DNA of 64,000 bases from Rhizobium rhizogenes (GTDB lineage: Bacteria > Pseudomonadota > Alphaproteobacteria > Rhizobiales > Rhizobiaceae): contig NZ_CP019701.2 of NCBI RefSeq assembly GCF_002005205.3, positions 310,001 to 374,000 on the forward strand, given 5' to 3'. The stretch's first letter is position 1. Each line of letters starts with the position of its first letter. Shown in pieces: positions 27,248 to 35,850 of the stretch. The notes below the pieces were generated by a model. The model was not told the DNA's origin. It did not search any database and was given only the letters and a program-made list of their open reading frames with translations. A program made the position numbers and the translations under genes.

Positions 27248-28021
27248 TCAGGTGCTGCGCTGCTGCTGCCTCAGGCGCGAAATCCGGTCCCATTCCCGCG
27301 CCTGATGCGCCTTGGATGTCGTTTCCACGATGAAGTCGATATGGGCCTCCGCCGCCGCTCTTGCCCGTACCGGATCGCCGGCGGCAATGGCATCGTGGAT
27401 GGCGATATGCTGTCTCAGCACCTCGTCATGGGCGCCGGCAACGGTGAAGATGAGATGGCGATTGTAGAAGATATCGTCGCTCAGAAGCCGGTAGCAGGAG
27501 CGCAGCGTGTGCATCAGCACGATATTATGCGCCGCCTCGCCGATGGCGTTGTGAAATTCCACATCGCCCGCAAGCTCCTCTTCGAAACGGCCCGCCTCAT
27601 GCGCCTCAAGCATCCTGTCGACGATGGCGGCAAGGTTGCGCCTGTCCGGTTCCGTCGTCCGCTGCGCGGCAAGTTCGGCGGTCATGCCTTCGATATAACG
27701 GCGATATTCGAGGAAATCCCGCGTCGCCCGGCTGTGGCGGGTGATCAGCGCGCTCAGGGGATCGGAAAAGACCGGGCCGACAATATCGGCGACATAGGTG
27801 CCGCCGCCATGCCGGCTCACGAGAAGGCCACGGGTTTCAAGCTCCTTCAGCGCTTCCCGCAGGATCGGCCGCGAGACATCGAGCCGTTGCGCCAGTTCGC
27901 GCTCGCCCGGCAGCCGGTCGCCATCGCGCAATATACCGTCGAGGATCAGTTCCTCGAAGCGCAGGATCACCTCCTGCGATGTGCGGCTATGCTCGATGCG
28001 CGCAAAAAGGGTTTCGTCCAT
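27248..28021 (-). CDS. GntR/FadR-type transcriptional regulator (FCD domain)
   Basis: This 257-residue regulator has a GntR winged helix at about 10-75 (LPGERELAQRLDVSRPILRE) and an FCD effector domain at about 95-225. The metal-ligand histidines of FCD proteins can be seen in DVEFHNAI, RHLIF and EHDEVL-like AGAHDEVLRQH contexts, suggesting a metal-assisted carboxylate or sugar-acid ligand. It lies upstream of mfpsA in the same orientation. It could control the mannosylfructose genes, itself, or the divergent DUF3422 gene. An inverted repeat ACTGG-N13-CCAGT at 28088-28110, upstream of its start, may be its operator. The ligand is unknown. Confidence 0.92.
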   Translation of the reverse strand: MDETLFARIEHSRTSQEVILRFEELILDGILRDGDRLPGERELAQRLDVSRPILREALKELETRGLLVSRHGGGTYVADIVGPVFSDPLSALITRHSRATRDFLEYRRYIEGMTAELAAQRTTEPDRRNLAAIVDRMLEAHEAGRFEEELAGDVEFHNAIGEAAHNIVLMHTLRSCYRLLSDDIFYNRHLIFTVAGAHDEVLRQHIAIHDAIAAGDPVRARAAAEAHIDFIVETTSKAHQAREWDRISRLRQQQRST

Positions 28022-28317
28022 CGCAGAAGTCTCCGGCGAAATCCCGCCCCGTGTTTGATGCCGGGCAAATTATCAGCGAAGCATCGTACTGGTCAAATAT
28101 TCTGTCCAGTTCCGCGCGGGTGGCGTCTTGTGTCCCTGCGGCAACTCGGCATCTGCCTTTCTAAACTGGCTTTTGTTAAAGCAGGCTTGGGACAGGGTGA
28201 CGATGGCGGATTTTTGCCGTCAGATGGATCAAAACAATTACATCGGCTTCGATTGCGGTGTTTTCATCACGATCGATGTTTTAGAAATCCGGGACAGGAA
28301 GCGGGGACGAAATCGCA
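28022..28317. promoter_or_regulatory. divergent promoter region, GntR gene / DUF3422 gene
   Basis: About 296 bases without a supported gene. ACTGG (28088-28092) and CCAGT (28106-28110) form a spaced inverted repeat with an AT-rich centre, in the position expected for a FadR-type operator. No other structure was noticed. Confidence 0.4.
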
Positions 28318-29592
28318 ATGGCCAAGGGTAGATTTGCTTTTGCAAGCGCGCCGGAAAGGTCGCTGGCTCTGGGCGAGGTGCATGCGCGCCCCACGGTGCT
28401 GCTCGCACCGTCGCGCATCATCATCCAGCTTGCCTTCATGATGGATGGCGGCTCCGCCGTGCATCACTCCGTCATCGCGGAAATGTCGCGCAGCCGCGGT
28501 GTCGCGCCGCCGGAACGCGACGCCCGCCACCATGCCATGCCCTGGGGGCAGGGCACGCTGCGCTGGGAGCGGCACACGGAATTTTCCACCTGGTTCTGGG
28601 ACGGGCCGGCGCCGGAAAAATTCGGCGGCGAGATTGCCGGCGACCCGTTCGGCGACGGCTTTTCGCCGCCTGGCTCGCTGATCTCGGGCGTGCGGCTGGA
28701 AATCCATCAGGATAACGCGCTCGCGGCGCGAGCCGAGACGATGTTCGAGCCGACCAGCCTCTGTCACAGCGACCTGCGCGACGGGCAGGCGGCGATCCTC
28801 ACCGATTTCCGTCAGGATCGCGACGGGCTGACACAGATTCTGGTGATCGACCGCGGTTTGAGCGATTACAGCCGCGGCGCGCTGGTACAGCGGCTTCTCG
28901 ATATCGAGACCTACCGCACGCTTGCCATGCTCGGCCTGCCGATGGCGCAGACGCTGTCGCCGGAAATCCGCCGCATCGAGGATGGCCTGACCGGCATCAC
29001 CCAGCGCATGAAAAACGGTGCGCGTGACGAGGCCGATGCGCTGCTGGCCGAAATGACAAGGCTTGCGGCCGAACTGGAAGCCAATGCCGCGCTCAGCCTT
29101 TATCGTTTCGGCGCCAGCCGCGCCTATGACGGCATCGTGCGTGAACGTATCCGGGCGCTCGCGGAAACCCCGGTGCACGGGCACGAAACCATGGGCAGCT
29201 TTCTGGAGCGGCGCATGGCGCCCGCCATGCGCACCTGCCAGTCGGTGGAAGAGCGGCAGGCGAACCTCTCGCGCAAGCTCTACCGCGCCACGGCTCTGGT
29301 TCGAAGCTGGATCGATGTGGAGCTGGAGCGGCAGAATACCGTGCTCCTGAACACCATGAACAAGCGCGCGGCCATGCAGCTTCGCCTGCAGCAGACGGTG
29401 GAAGGCCTCTCCGTCGCCGCTATCTCCTATTATGTCGTCGGCCTCATCGGTTATCTCACCAAGGCGATCAGCCACGACGTGCTGCCGGTCGATCCCGCCG
29501 TGGTCACCGGTATCTCCGTTCCCTTCGCGGTTCTCGGCGTCTGGTGGGTGGTGCGTCGCATCCGCCGCTCCCATGCCGAGGGCGGGCACTGA
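28318..29592 (+). CDS. DUF3422 family membrane-anchored protein
   Basis: The product is 424 residues and belongs to the DUF3422 family of proteobacterial proteins of unknown function. The large N-terminal part is soluble (LGEVHARPTVLLAPSR near the start, a family trait) and contains a predicted helical/coiled region at about 220-350. Two membrane helices close the protein, at about 362-386 (AAISYYVVGLIGYLTKAIS) and about 395-415, with a short basic tail. The layout suggests a cytoplasmic domain anchored at the inner membrane by a C-terminal hairpin. The ATG at 28318 is used. It is divergent from the GntR gene and convergent with a LysR gene. Confidence 0.9.
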   Translation: MAKGRFAFASAPERSLALGEVHARPTVLLAPSRIIIQLAFMMDGGSAVHHSVIAEMSRSRGVAPPERDARHHAMPWGQGTLRWERHTEFSTWFWDGPAPEKFGGEIAGDPFGDGFSPPGSLISGVRLEIHQDNALAARAETMFEPTSLCHSDLRDGQAAILTDFRQDRDGLTQILVIDRGLSDYSRGALVQRLLDIETYRTLAMLGLPMAQTLSPEIRRIEDGLTGITQRMKNGARDEADALLAEMTRLAAELEANAALSLYRFGASRAYDGIVRERIRALAETPVHGHETMGSFLERRMAPAMRTCQSVEERQANLSRKLYRATALVRSWIDVELERQNTVLLNTMNKRAAMQLRLQQTVEGLSVAAISYYVVGLIGYLTKAISHDVLPVDPAVVTGISVPFAVLGVWWVVRRIRRSHAEGGH

Positions 29593-29600
29593 GGGCCAGG

Positions 29601-29640
29601 TTTCCCTCTTTCCTGTGACACGCACAGGGATGAGGGAGGA
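29601..29640. terminator. hairpin between convergent DUF3422 and LysR genes
   Basis: CCCTC-TTT-CCTGTG pairs with CACAGG-GAT-GAGGG around a short loop. There is no clear T run, so intrinsic termination is only possible, not certain. Confidence 0.4.
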
Positions 29641-29666
29641 TAGGTGGTGCCGATGCGAAGCCTGCC

Positions 29667-30566
29667 TCAGCCCTGCTCCCAATAGGGTGAAGGCCCATAA
29701 AGCCCGGCCAGATAATCGATGAACAGCCGCACTTTCGCAGGCAGGAACTGCCGGCTCGGATAAACCGCCGAGAGCGTGACGTTTCGCGATCCCTCATAAC
29801 CCGGCAGAACCTGCACCAGCTTGCCGCTGCGCAATTCATGGCCGATATCCCAGGTGGAGCGCAGCGCAATGCCAAGCCCTGATATCACCGCCTCGCGGAT
29901 CACCTCGCTGGAATTGGTGATGAGCATCCCCTCCGGGCGAATGCTCATCGCGCCGCCCGGTCCTTCCAGCCGCCAGACATCGTTATTGTGGGCCGGCAGG
30001 CAGCGGTGCCTTTTCAGATCCTCGATTGTCGCCGGCATCCCGTGCGCGGCCACATAATCCGCTGAAGCGCAGAGCACGCGACGCACCGGTGCCAGCCTGC
30101 GGGCGACGAGGCTGGAGGAATTGAGATCGGCGATGCGGATCGCCAGATCAAAACCACCCTCGATGATGTCGATGAACTCGTCGCTCAGCACGAGATTAAC
30201 CGAGAGATCAGGATGCCGCTCCATGAAACCCTTCAGATGCGGCGCGATATGCATGCGCCCGAAGGAGGTCGGCGCGGAAACCTTCAGCGTGCCGTTGACC
30301 GTATTGGCGCGGCCGGACACGAAATCCTCGGCCTCTTCAAGTCCCTCCAGCACGGCCAGCACACGCTCGTAAAAGCCCTGCCCCGCTTCGGTCAGGGAAA
30401 TCTGCCGTGTGGTGCGCTGGAACAGCCGCGCGCCGAGCTTTTCTTCCAGCCGCTTGATGCGCTTGGAAATCACGGCGGGCGAATAACCAAGCTCTTTGGC
30501 GGCGAGCGACATGCTGCTGGAGGCGGCAACGCTTGCGAAGACTTCCAGATCGCCCAGATTCGTCAT
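29667..30566 (-). CDS. LysR family transcriptional regulator, divergent from glcDEF
   Basis: This 299-residue LysR regulator has a winged helix at about 4-62 (MSLAAKELGYSPAVISKRIKR) and a substrate-binding-like domain at about 90-290. The sequence GRMHIAPHLKGFMERHPD is typical of the DsdC/AaeR-like majority group. The start codon lies 110 bp from the glcD start, on the other strand. The intergenic DNA carries a 6-bp-arm palindrome TTTCCA-GAA-TGGAAA (30582-30596). Control of glycolate oxidase genes is therefore likely, with glycolate or a related 2-hydroxy acid as a plausible effector; this is inferred from context only. Confidence 0.93.
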   Translation of the reverse strand: MTNLGDLEVFASVAASSSMSLAAKELGYSPAVISKRIKRLEEKLGARLFQRTTRQISLTEAGQGFYERVLAVLEGLEEAEDFVSGRANTVNGTLKVSAPTSFGRMHIAPHLKGFMERHPDLSVNLVLSDEFIDIIEGGFDLAIRIADLNSSSLVARRLAPVRRVLCASADYVAAHGMPATIEDLKRHRCLPAHNNDVWRLEGPGGAMSIRPEGMLITNSSEVIREAVISGLGIALRSTWDIGHELRSGKLVQVLPGYEGSRNVTLSAVYPSRQFLPAKVRLFIDYLAGLYGPSPYWEQG

Positions 30567-30581
30567 AGTTGCCCTCGATTG

Positions 30582-30596
30582 TTTCCAGAATGGAAA
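30582..30596. promoter_or_regulatory. palindrome between LysR gene and glcD
   Basis: TTTCCA-GAA-TGGAAA is a perfect 6-bp-arm palindrome, 16 bp upstream of the LysR start and about 80 bp upstream of glcD. This is a typical spot for a LysR recognition site. Confidence 0.45.
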
Positions 30597-30676
30597 AAAT
30601 CCATAACATTTGATTGCGCTGTTTCAAAGTGGTAAAGAAAGAATACCAGTTGGGAAAATGGCATGGAGGAGGCGCG

Positions 30677-32110
30677 GTGACGCAGCCGATCAAGTTTCTG
30701 GAGCCGCGCGCGAAAGTCGTCGCCGGCCGTGACCGCATCATAGCGGACCTCAAGGATATTCTGCCGGCGGACTGTCTTGTGCACGAACCGCGCGAACTCG
30801 TGCCTTTCGAAACCGATGCCTTCGTCTCTTATCGCCGGCTGCCGCTCGCCGTCGCACTGCCGAAGACGACGGAAGAGGTGGCGGCGGTGATGAAATATTG
30901 TCACCGTTACGGCATTCCGGTCGTGCCGCGCGGTGCCGGCACGTCGCTCTCCGGCGGCGCGATCCCGCAGGAGGATGCGGTGGTGATCGGCCTTTCGAAA
31001 ATGGCCTCGATCCTCGAGCTGGATTTTTACAATCGTACCGCACGAGTGCAGGCGGGCGTCACCAATCTCTCCATTTCCGATGCGGCCGGCGCGGAAGGTT
31101 TCTTTTATGCGCCGGATCCCAGCTCGCAGCTTGCCTGCACCATCGGCGGCAATATCGGCATGAATTCCGGCGGCGCGCATTGCCTGAAATATGGCGTTAC
31201 CACCAACAATCTGCTCGGCGTGAAAATGGTGCTGGTGGATGGCACAGTGCTGGAACTGGGCGGCAAGCACCTCGACGCCGCCGGTTACGATCTGCTCGCC
31301 CTTGTCTGTGGTTCGGAAGGCCAGCTCGGTATCGTGACGGAAGCGACAGTGCGGCTGATCGCCAGGCCGGAAGGCGCGCGACCGGTGCTGTTCGGCTTCG
31401 AGACATCCGAGGAGGCCGGCTCCTGTGTGGCCGATATTATCGGTGCGGGTATCATCCCGGTCGCCATCGAATTCATGGACAAGCCGGCCATCGAGATTTG
31501 CGAGGCCTTCGCCAAGGCGGGATATCCGCTGGATGTTGGCGCGCTGCTGATCGTCGAGGTTGAAGGTTCAGAGGTGGAAATGGACGCCATGCTGGCCGAT
31601 ATCGTCACCATCGCCCGAAAACATGGCGTGAAGACCGTGAAGGAATGCCAGTCGGCCATGGAAGCGGCGGCGATCTGGAAAGGTCGCAAATCCGCCTTCG
31701 GTGCGACGGGTCGTATCGCGGATTATATCTGCATGGATGGCACCGTGCCGCTTTCGCAACTTTCCTACGTGCTGAAAAAGACGAGCGAGATTACCGACCG
31801 GCTCGGCCTGCGCGTCGCCAATGTCTTCCATGCCGGCGATGGCAACATGCACCCGCTCATCCTGTTCAATGCCAACGACCCTGATGATGCGGCCCGCGCC
31901 GAGGAGGCGGGCAATGAGATATTGAAGCTCTGCGTGGATGCCGGCGGGTGTTTGACCGGCGAGCACGGTGTCGGCATCGAAAAGCGCGATCTGATGCGCC
32001 ACCAGTATGCTGAGGCCGATCTTGCCCAGCAGATGGCGGTGAGGGCGGCTTTCGATGAGGGCTGGCTGATGAACCCTTCCAAGGTGTTTCCGCTGGAGGG
32101 GAGGGGATGA
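30677..32110 (+). CDS. glcD: glycolate oxidase FAD-binding subunit GlcD
   Basis: GlcD is the catalytic FAD subunit of glycolate dehydrogenase (GlcDEF), which oxidises glycolate to glyoxylate at the membrane. The 477-residue product has the FAD-binding PCMH motif PRGAGTSLSGGA (84-95), the DPSSQLACTIGGNIG stretch, and the C-terminal family signature CLTGEHGVGIEKRDLM (from 425). The GTG at 30677 follows an ideal GGAGGAGG and fits the family N-terminus. The frame opens 21 codons earlier without support. glcE and glcF follow in the same direction, but a palindromic repeat separates glcD from glcE. Confidence 0.95.
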   Translation: MTQPIKFLEPRAKVVAGRDRIIADLKDILPADCLVHEPRELVPFETDAFVSYRRLPLAVALPKTTEEVAAVMKYCHRYGIPVVPRGAGTSLSGGAIPQEDAVVIGLSKMASILELDFYNRTARVQAGVTNLSISDAAGAEGFFYAPDPSSQLACTIGGNIGMNSGGAHCLKYGVTTNNLLGVKMVLVDGTVLELGGKHLDAAGYDLLALVCGSEGQLGIVTEATVRLIARPEGARPVLFGFETSEEAGSCVADIIGAGIIPVAIEFMDKPAIEICEAFAKAGYPLDVGALLIVEVEGSEVEMDAMLADIVTIARKHGVKTVKECQSAMEAAAIWKGRKSAFGATGRIADYICMDGTVPLSQLSYVLKKTSEITDRLGLRVANVFHAGDGNMHPLILFNANDPDDAARAEEAGNEILKLCVDAGGCLTGEHGVGIEKRDLMRHQYAEADLAQQMAVRAAFDEGWLMNPSKVFPLEGRG

Positions 32111-32141
32111 TGGCTGTGGATTTTGTGACGTTGATGGGTGT

Positions 32142-32306
32142 GGCTTACCCCCCTCTGCCCTGCCGGGCATCTCCCCCTCAAGGGGGGAGATCGGCAAGCG
32201 GAATGCTCCTTGCCTCAAGGACAAGTTCGACATTGTTGAGCGAGCGGCTGCGTCATCCGATCTCCCCCCTTGAGGGGGAGATGCCCGGCAGGGCAGAGGG
32301 GGGTAC
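32142..32306. repeat. palindromic intergenic repeat, family A, copy 2 (inside the glc operon)
   Basis: This is the same element as 4302-4470. The outer arms (GCTTACCCCCCTCTGCCCTG and its complement, then CATCTCCCCCTCAAGGGG) are almost perfectly inverted around a core of about 70 bp that differs from copy 1. It occupies most of the 262 bp between glcD and glcE. Confidence 0.88.
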
Positions 32307-32372
32307 CTCTTGCTCGGAGCGCAGTCTCTCTTGCGCCAACCGCGCCACCCCATGCCCGGAGCACGCCACCCC

Positions 32373-33575
32373 ATGCTGACCCCATACTCAGAAACACAGG
32401 CCGCCGATATCGTCCGCGACCACGCAACGCGAAAAAAACCGCTGAAAATCATCGGTGGCAACACCCGTTCCGGTTTCGGCAACGCAGTCGCGGCAAATGA
32501 TGCGCTCTCCTCCCGCGCCATGAACGGCATCGTCTCTTACGTTCCCGCCGAAATGGTCATGACCGTCAAGGCCGGCACTCCACTCGCTATCGTCGAAGCC
32601 GCCCTTGCTGAAAACCGCCAGATGATGGCCTTCGAGCCGATGGACCATCGCCCGATCATGGGAACTGCGGGCGAGCCGACCATCGGCGGCGTCTTCGCCG
32701 CCAATGTTTCCGGCCCGCGCCGTTATGTGGCGGGTGCGGCCCGCGACAGCCTGCTCGGCATCCGTTTCGTCAATGGCGGCGGAGAGATTATCAAGGCCGG
32801 CGGCCGCGTCATGAAGAATGTCACCGGGCTCGATCTGTCGAAATTTCTCGCCGGCTCCTTCGGCACGCTCGGTTTCCTCACCGAAGTGACCTTCCGTGTG
32901 CTGCCGAAACCGCCGGCCGAAAAAACCGTGGTCGTGTCCAGTCTCGATGACGAGGCGGCGACACGCATCATGGCGGCGGCGATGGCGATGAGCGTCGAGG
33001 TCTCCGGCGCGGCGCATCTGCCGGAAAGTGTTCGCTCCCGTTTCATCGATGGCGGATTGCCGGATGGCCCGGCAACCATCCTGCGGCTGGAAGGGCTTTT
33101 CGCCTCGGTGGAGGCGCGCACGGCCAAACTCCTCTCGGTCATGGATCGGGTCGGGCCGTGGGCGCTGCTGGAGGCTGAGGAGAGCAGGCTTTTGTGGCGT
33201 CAGGTGCGGGATGTTGCACCCTATGCCGGACAAGGAGCGAAGCCCTTGTGGAAAGTATCGGTCGCGCCTTCAGTGGGTCATCAGCTTGTCGCGGCGTTGC
33301 GCATGGAAGCGGGCATAGACGCCTTTTACGACTGGCAGGGCGGCCTCGTCTGGATGCAGATGGAGGCCGACCCCGAGGCGGATTTGCTGCGCGGCGCGAT
33401 CCGGGCGCTCGGCGGTGGTCACGCAACGCTGGTGAGGGCAAGCGATGCGGTGCGCGCCACGGTCACGGCATTCGAGCCGCGCCCGGCCGCAGAGGCCATC
33501 CTGTCGGCACGGATCAGGGAAAAGCTCGATCCGGCGGGCATCTTCAATCCCGGCAAGATGGCCGGAGCGATATAA
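32373..33575 (+). CDS. glcE: glycolate oxidase subunit GlcE
   Basis: GlcE is the second FAD-binding subunit of glycolate dehydrogenase. The 400-residue product has an N-terminal PCMH-type FAD domain (IIGGNTRSGFG; GEPTIGGVFAANVSGPRRY), the GGRVMKNVTGLDLSKFLAGS segment and a shorter C-terminal cap than GlcD. It ends with the expected DPAGIFNPGKM. It is somewhat longer than E. coli GlcE (about 350). The ATG at 32373 is preferred; two in-frame ATGs just upstream lie beside the repeat. glcF starts 14 bp after its stop, so these two are surely co-transcribed. Confidence 0.93.
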   Translation: MLTPYSETQAADIVRDHATRKKPLKIIGGNTRSGFGNAVAANDALSSRAMNGIVSYVPAEMVMTVKAGTPLAIVEAALAENRQMMAFEPMDHRPIMGTAGEPTIGGVFAANVSGPRRYVAGAARDSLLGIRFVNGGGEIIKAGGRVMKNVTGLDLSKFLAGSFGTLGFLTEVTFRVLPKPPAEKTVVVSSLDDEAATRIMAAAMAMSVEVSGAAHLPESVRSRFIDGGLPDGPATILRLEGLFASVEARTAKLLSVMDRVGPWALLEAEESRLLWRQVRDVAPYAGQGAKPLWKVSVAPSVGHQLVAALRMEAGIDAFYDWQGGLVWMQMEADPEADLLRGAIRALGGGHATLVRASDAVRATVTAFEPRPAAEAILSARIREKLDPAGIFNPGKMAGAI

Positions 33576-33589
33576 GGGCGGTCTGAACC

Positions 33590-34891
33590 ATGCAAACATC
33601 CTTCACGCCGCAACAGCTGGCCGATCCGCATGTGGCGGAATCCGAAAAAATCCTGCGCAAATGTGTGCATTGCGGTTTCTGCACTGCCACCTGTCCCACC
33701 TATGTCACGCTCGGCAACGAGCTGGACAGCCCGCGCGGCCGCATCTACCTCATCAAGGACATGCTGGAAAACAGCCGTCCGGCCGACCGCGAGGTCGTCA
33801 CCCATATAGACCGCTGCCTCTCCTGCCTTGCCTGCACCACCACCTGTCCCTCCGGCGTGGATTACATGCATCTGGTCGATCATGCCCGCGCCCATATCGA
33901 ACAGACCTATAAGCGCCCCTTCATGGATCGGCTGTTCCGCAATCTTCTGGTCGCCGTCCTGCCCCATCCCACGCGTTTTCGGCTGGCCCTGCACCTGGCC
34001 CGGCTGGCGCGGCCCTTCTCAGGCCTGCTTGCCAGGGTTCCAGCGCTGAAGCCGCTGCAATCCATGCTCGCTCTCGCGCCCGCCGCCGTGCCTTCCGCCT
34101 CCGCTTCCGCCCGTCCGGGTGAACGGCCGGCCGAGGGCGAAAGGCGCGGGCGTGTCGCCATTCTCACCGGCTGCGCCCAGCCGGTGCTCGACCCCGGCAT
34201 CAACGAAGCGACGCTGCGCCTGCTTGCGCGGCTCGGCATCGAGGTCGTGGTGCCGAAGGGCGAGGGCTGCTGCGGTTCGCTGGTGCATCACATGGGCCGG
34301 GAGGAAGAAGCGCTCGCTTCAGCCCGGCGTAATGTCGATGTCTGGACGCGGGAGATGGAGAGCGGCGGCCTCGACGCCGTCATCATCACGGCTTCCGGCT
34401 GCGGCACCACCATCAAGGATTACGGCCATATGCTGCGGCTTGATCCCGCCTATGCGGAAAAAGCCGCGCGGGTCTCGGCGCTTGCAAAGGACATCACCGA
34501 ATATCTCGCCACGCTCGATCTGCCACAACGGCAAAGCCAGGGCCTGACGGTCGCTTATCATTCCGCCTGCTCCATGCAACACGGCCAGAAGATCACGCTC
34601 GCCCCGAAACAGCTGCTGAAGGCGGCGGGTTTTACCGTTCGCGATCCGGCGGAAGGGCATCTCTGCTGCGGCTCGGCCGGAACCTACAATATCCTGCAGC
34701 CGGAAATTTCCGCCAAGCTCAAGGCGCGCAAGGTGAAGAATATCGAGGCCACCCGCGCGGATGTCATCGCTACCGGCAATATTGGCTGCATCACACAGAT
34801 CGGAACCGGCACTGATATGCCGATCCTGCACACGGTTGAGCTGCTGGACTGGGCCTATGGCGGGCCGAAGCCGGCGCGGCTTTCGGTTTAG
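33590..34891 (+). CDS. glcF: glycolate oxidase iron-sulfur subunit GlcF
   Basis: GlcF passes electrons from GlcD/E to the respiratory chain. The 433-residue product carries two ferredoxin-type 4Fe-4S motifs, Cys25-28-31-35 (CVHCGFCTATCP) and Cys76-79-82-86 (CLSCLACTTTCP). Two CCG domains follow, with GEGCCGSLVHHMG and HLCCGSAGTYN, as in heterodisulfide-reductase-like subunits. All cluster ligands are present. Its start is 14 bp after glcE. It ends the operon; a hairpin-forming sequence lies downstream at 34957-35021. Confidence 0.96.
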   Translation: MQTSFTPQQLADPHVAESEKILRKCVHCGFCTATCPTYVTLGNELDSPRGRIYLIKDMLENSRPADREVVTHIDRCLSCLACTTTCPSGVDYMHLVDHARAHIEQTYKRPFMDRLFRNLLVAVLPHPTRFRLALHLARLARPFSGLLARVPALKPLQSMLALAPAAVPSASASARPGERPAEGERRGRVAILTGCAQPVLDPGINEATLRLLARLGIEVVVPKGEGCCGSLVHHMGREEEALASARRNVDVWTREMESGGLDAVIITASGCGTTIKDYGHMLRLDPAYAEKAARVSALAKDITEYLATLDLPQRQSQGLTVAYHSACSMQHGQKITLAPKQLLKAAGFTVRDPAEGHLCCGSAGTYNILQPEISAKLKARKVKNIEATRADVIATGNIGCITQIGTGTDMPILHTVELLDWAYGGPKPARLSV

Positions 34892-34956
34892 AAACGTCCC
34901 GTGGTACTTTCGACTGCGCAGTACCCGAGGCAGCTTTCGCGCACGCACTTTCGGCA

Positions 34957-35021
34957 TCCAGTCGGCGCGCGTCGGCGCGACGAGAAGAGTCTTTCCAGCC
35001 CAATGACTTGGGCTGACTGGA
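34957..35021. repeat. hairpin-forming repeat remnant between convergent genes
   Basis: TCCAGTC (34957) / GACTGGA (35015) and, inside, CAGCCCAA / TTGGGCTG (34996-35015) can fold. The following ATTCCGGCTCATGGACGGAA looks like part of another rhizobial intergenic repeat. It may terminate glcF and the convergent barrel-protein gene. Confidence 0.45.
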
Positions 35022-35090
35022 TTCCGGCTCATGGACGGAATGACGAAGAAAGCGAGCGTCGTCCACGCGGCACGCTTTGCGCCATATCTT

Positions 35091-35750
35091 TTAGAACTTA
35101 TATGCCACGCCGAAATTCACCGCATTGGTGATGATATCGGTCTTCAGCGACGCGCCATTGTCGATATCGACGTCGATAAAGGAATAGGTGCCCTTATATT
35201 CCACGAAGGTCGACCAGTTGTCGGTGATGCGGTAGCTGAGGCCGGCCTGCGCCTGCAGGGTGGCGCCGCCAAACTGGTATTCGAAGGTCTTGCCCGACGG
35301 ACGGTTCACTTCCACATGCGGCACGTTGATGCCGACGCCGGCGCCCACATAGGGGGTGATCGGCAGGGATTCCAGCGGAAAGCGATAGAGCGCGTTGAGC
35401 GTCAGAAGGTTCAGGCCGTCGGTGAATTCGAAATGCGACCAGCCGGAGCGGGCAAGCGTCTGGTCGTCGGCATAAACCTTGTCATGGGTGAAATCGAGCG
35501 AGATACCGAAATTGTTGAGCCGACCCTCTTCGAACCAGTAGGTGCCGCGCACGCCCCAATAGGGCGGGCTGGAAAACGACTTGCCTTCCCAGCCGGCGCG
35601 AAAATCCGGTCCGTCGGAAACCGTCACATCGCTGTGCGGGGCGCTTTGCCAGCCGCCATAACCGGAAATTTCAAATTCGCCTGCGAGTGCGGCAGAGAAG
35701 GAAACGCCGCTGAGGAGCAGGGCGCAGACAAAAGAAGCATAGCGCGGCAT
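35091..35750 (-). CDS. outer-membrane beta-barrel protein, LpxQ-like
   Basis: The product is 219 residues with a signal peptide (about 1-23, cleavage after ALA). The mature part consists of alternating hydrophobic strands ending in the aromatic VNFGVAYKF, the mark of an outer-membrane barrel. Segments such as GYGGWQSAPHSDV, TDGLNLLTLNALYRFP and TPYVGAGVGINVPHVE resemble the rhizobial lipid A oxidase LpxQ. That enzyme converts the proximal glucosamine of lipid A to aminogluconate. Whether this copy is active cannot be told from sequence, because LpxQ catalytic residues are not firmly known to me. It is monocistronic and convergent with glcF. Confidence 0.85.
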   Translation of the reverse strand: MPRYASFVCALLLSGVSFSAALAGEFEISGYGGWQSAPHSDVTVSDGPDFRAGWEGKSFSSPPYWGVRGTYWFEEGRLNNFGISLDFTHDKVYADDQTLARSGWSHFEFTDGLNLLTLNALYRFPLESLPITPYVGAGVGINVPHVEVNRPSGKTFEYQFGGATLQAQAGLSYRITDNWSTFVEYKGTYSFIDVDIDNGASLKTDIITNAVNFGVAYKF

Positions 35751-35820
35751 GGAGAGAATCCAAGTTGATATCAGAAATCCACCAAACCGTTTTTTGATAA
35801 CATTTGAATGACAGAAACGA

Positions 35821-35850
35821 AAAACGGGCGGTCAGCTGACCACCCGTTTT
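35821..35850 (-). terminator. strong intrinsic terminator reading leftward
   Basis: AAAACGGGCGGTCAGCTGAC pairs with the following GTCAGCTGACCACCCGTTTT; the centre GGTCAGCTGACC is a perfect palindrome. On the minus strand it ends in TTTTTCGTTT. It lies between the L,D-transpeptidase gene and the barrel-protein gene and could end the former, or a small RNA. Confidence 0.75.

Noticed and set aside
28128..28331. A 67-codon frame upstream of the DUF3422 gene
   Set aside because: No ribosome binding site or family-like sequence; it overlaps the DUF3422 start and the probable promoter.
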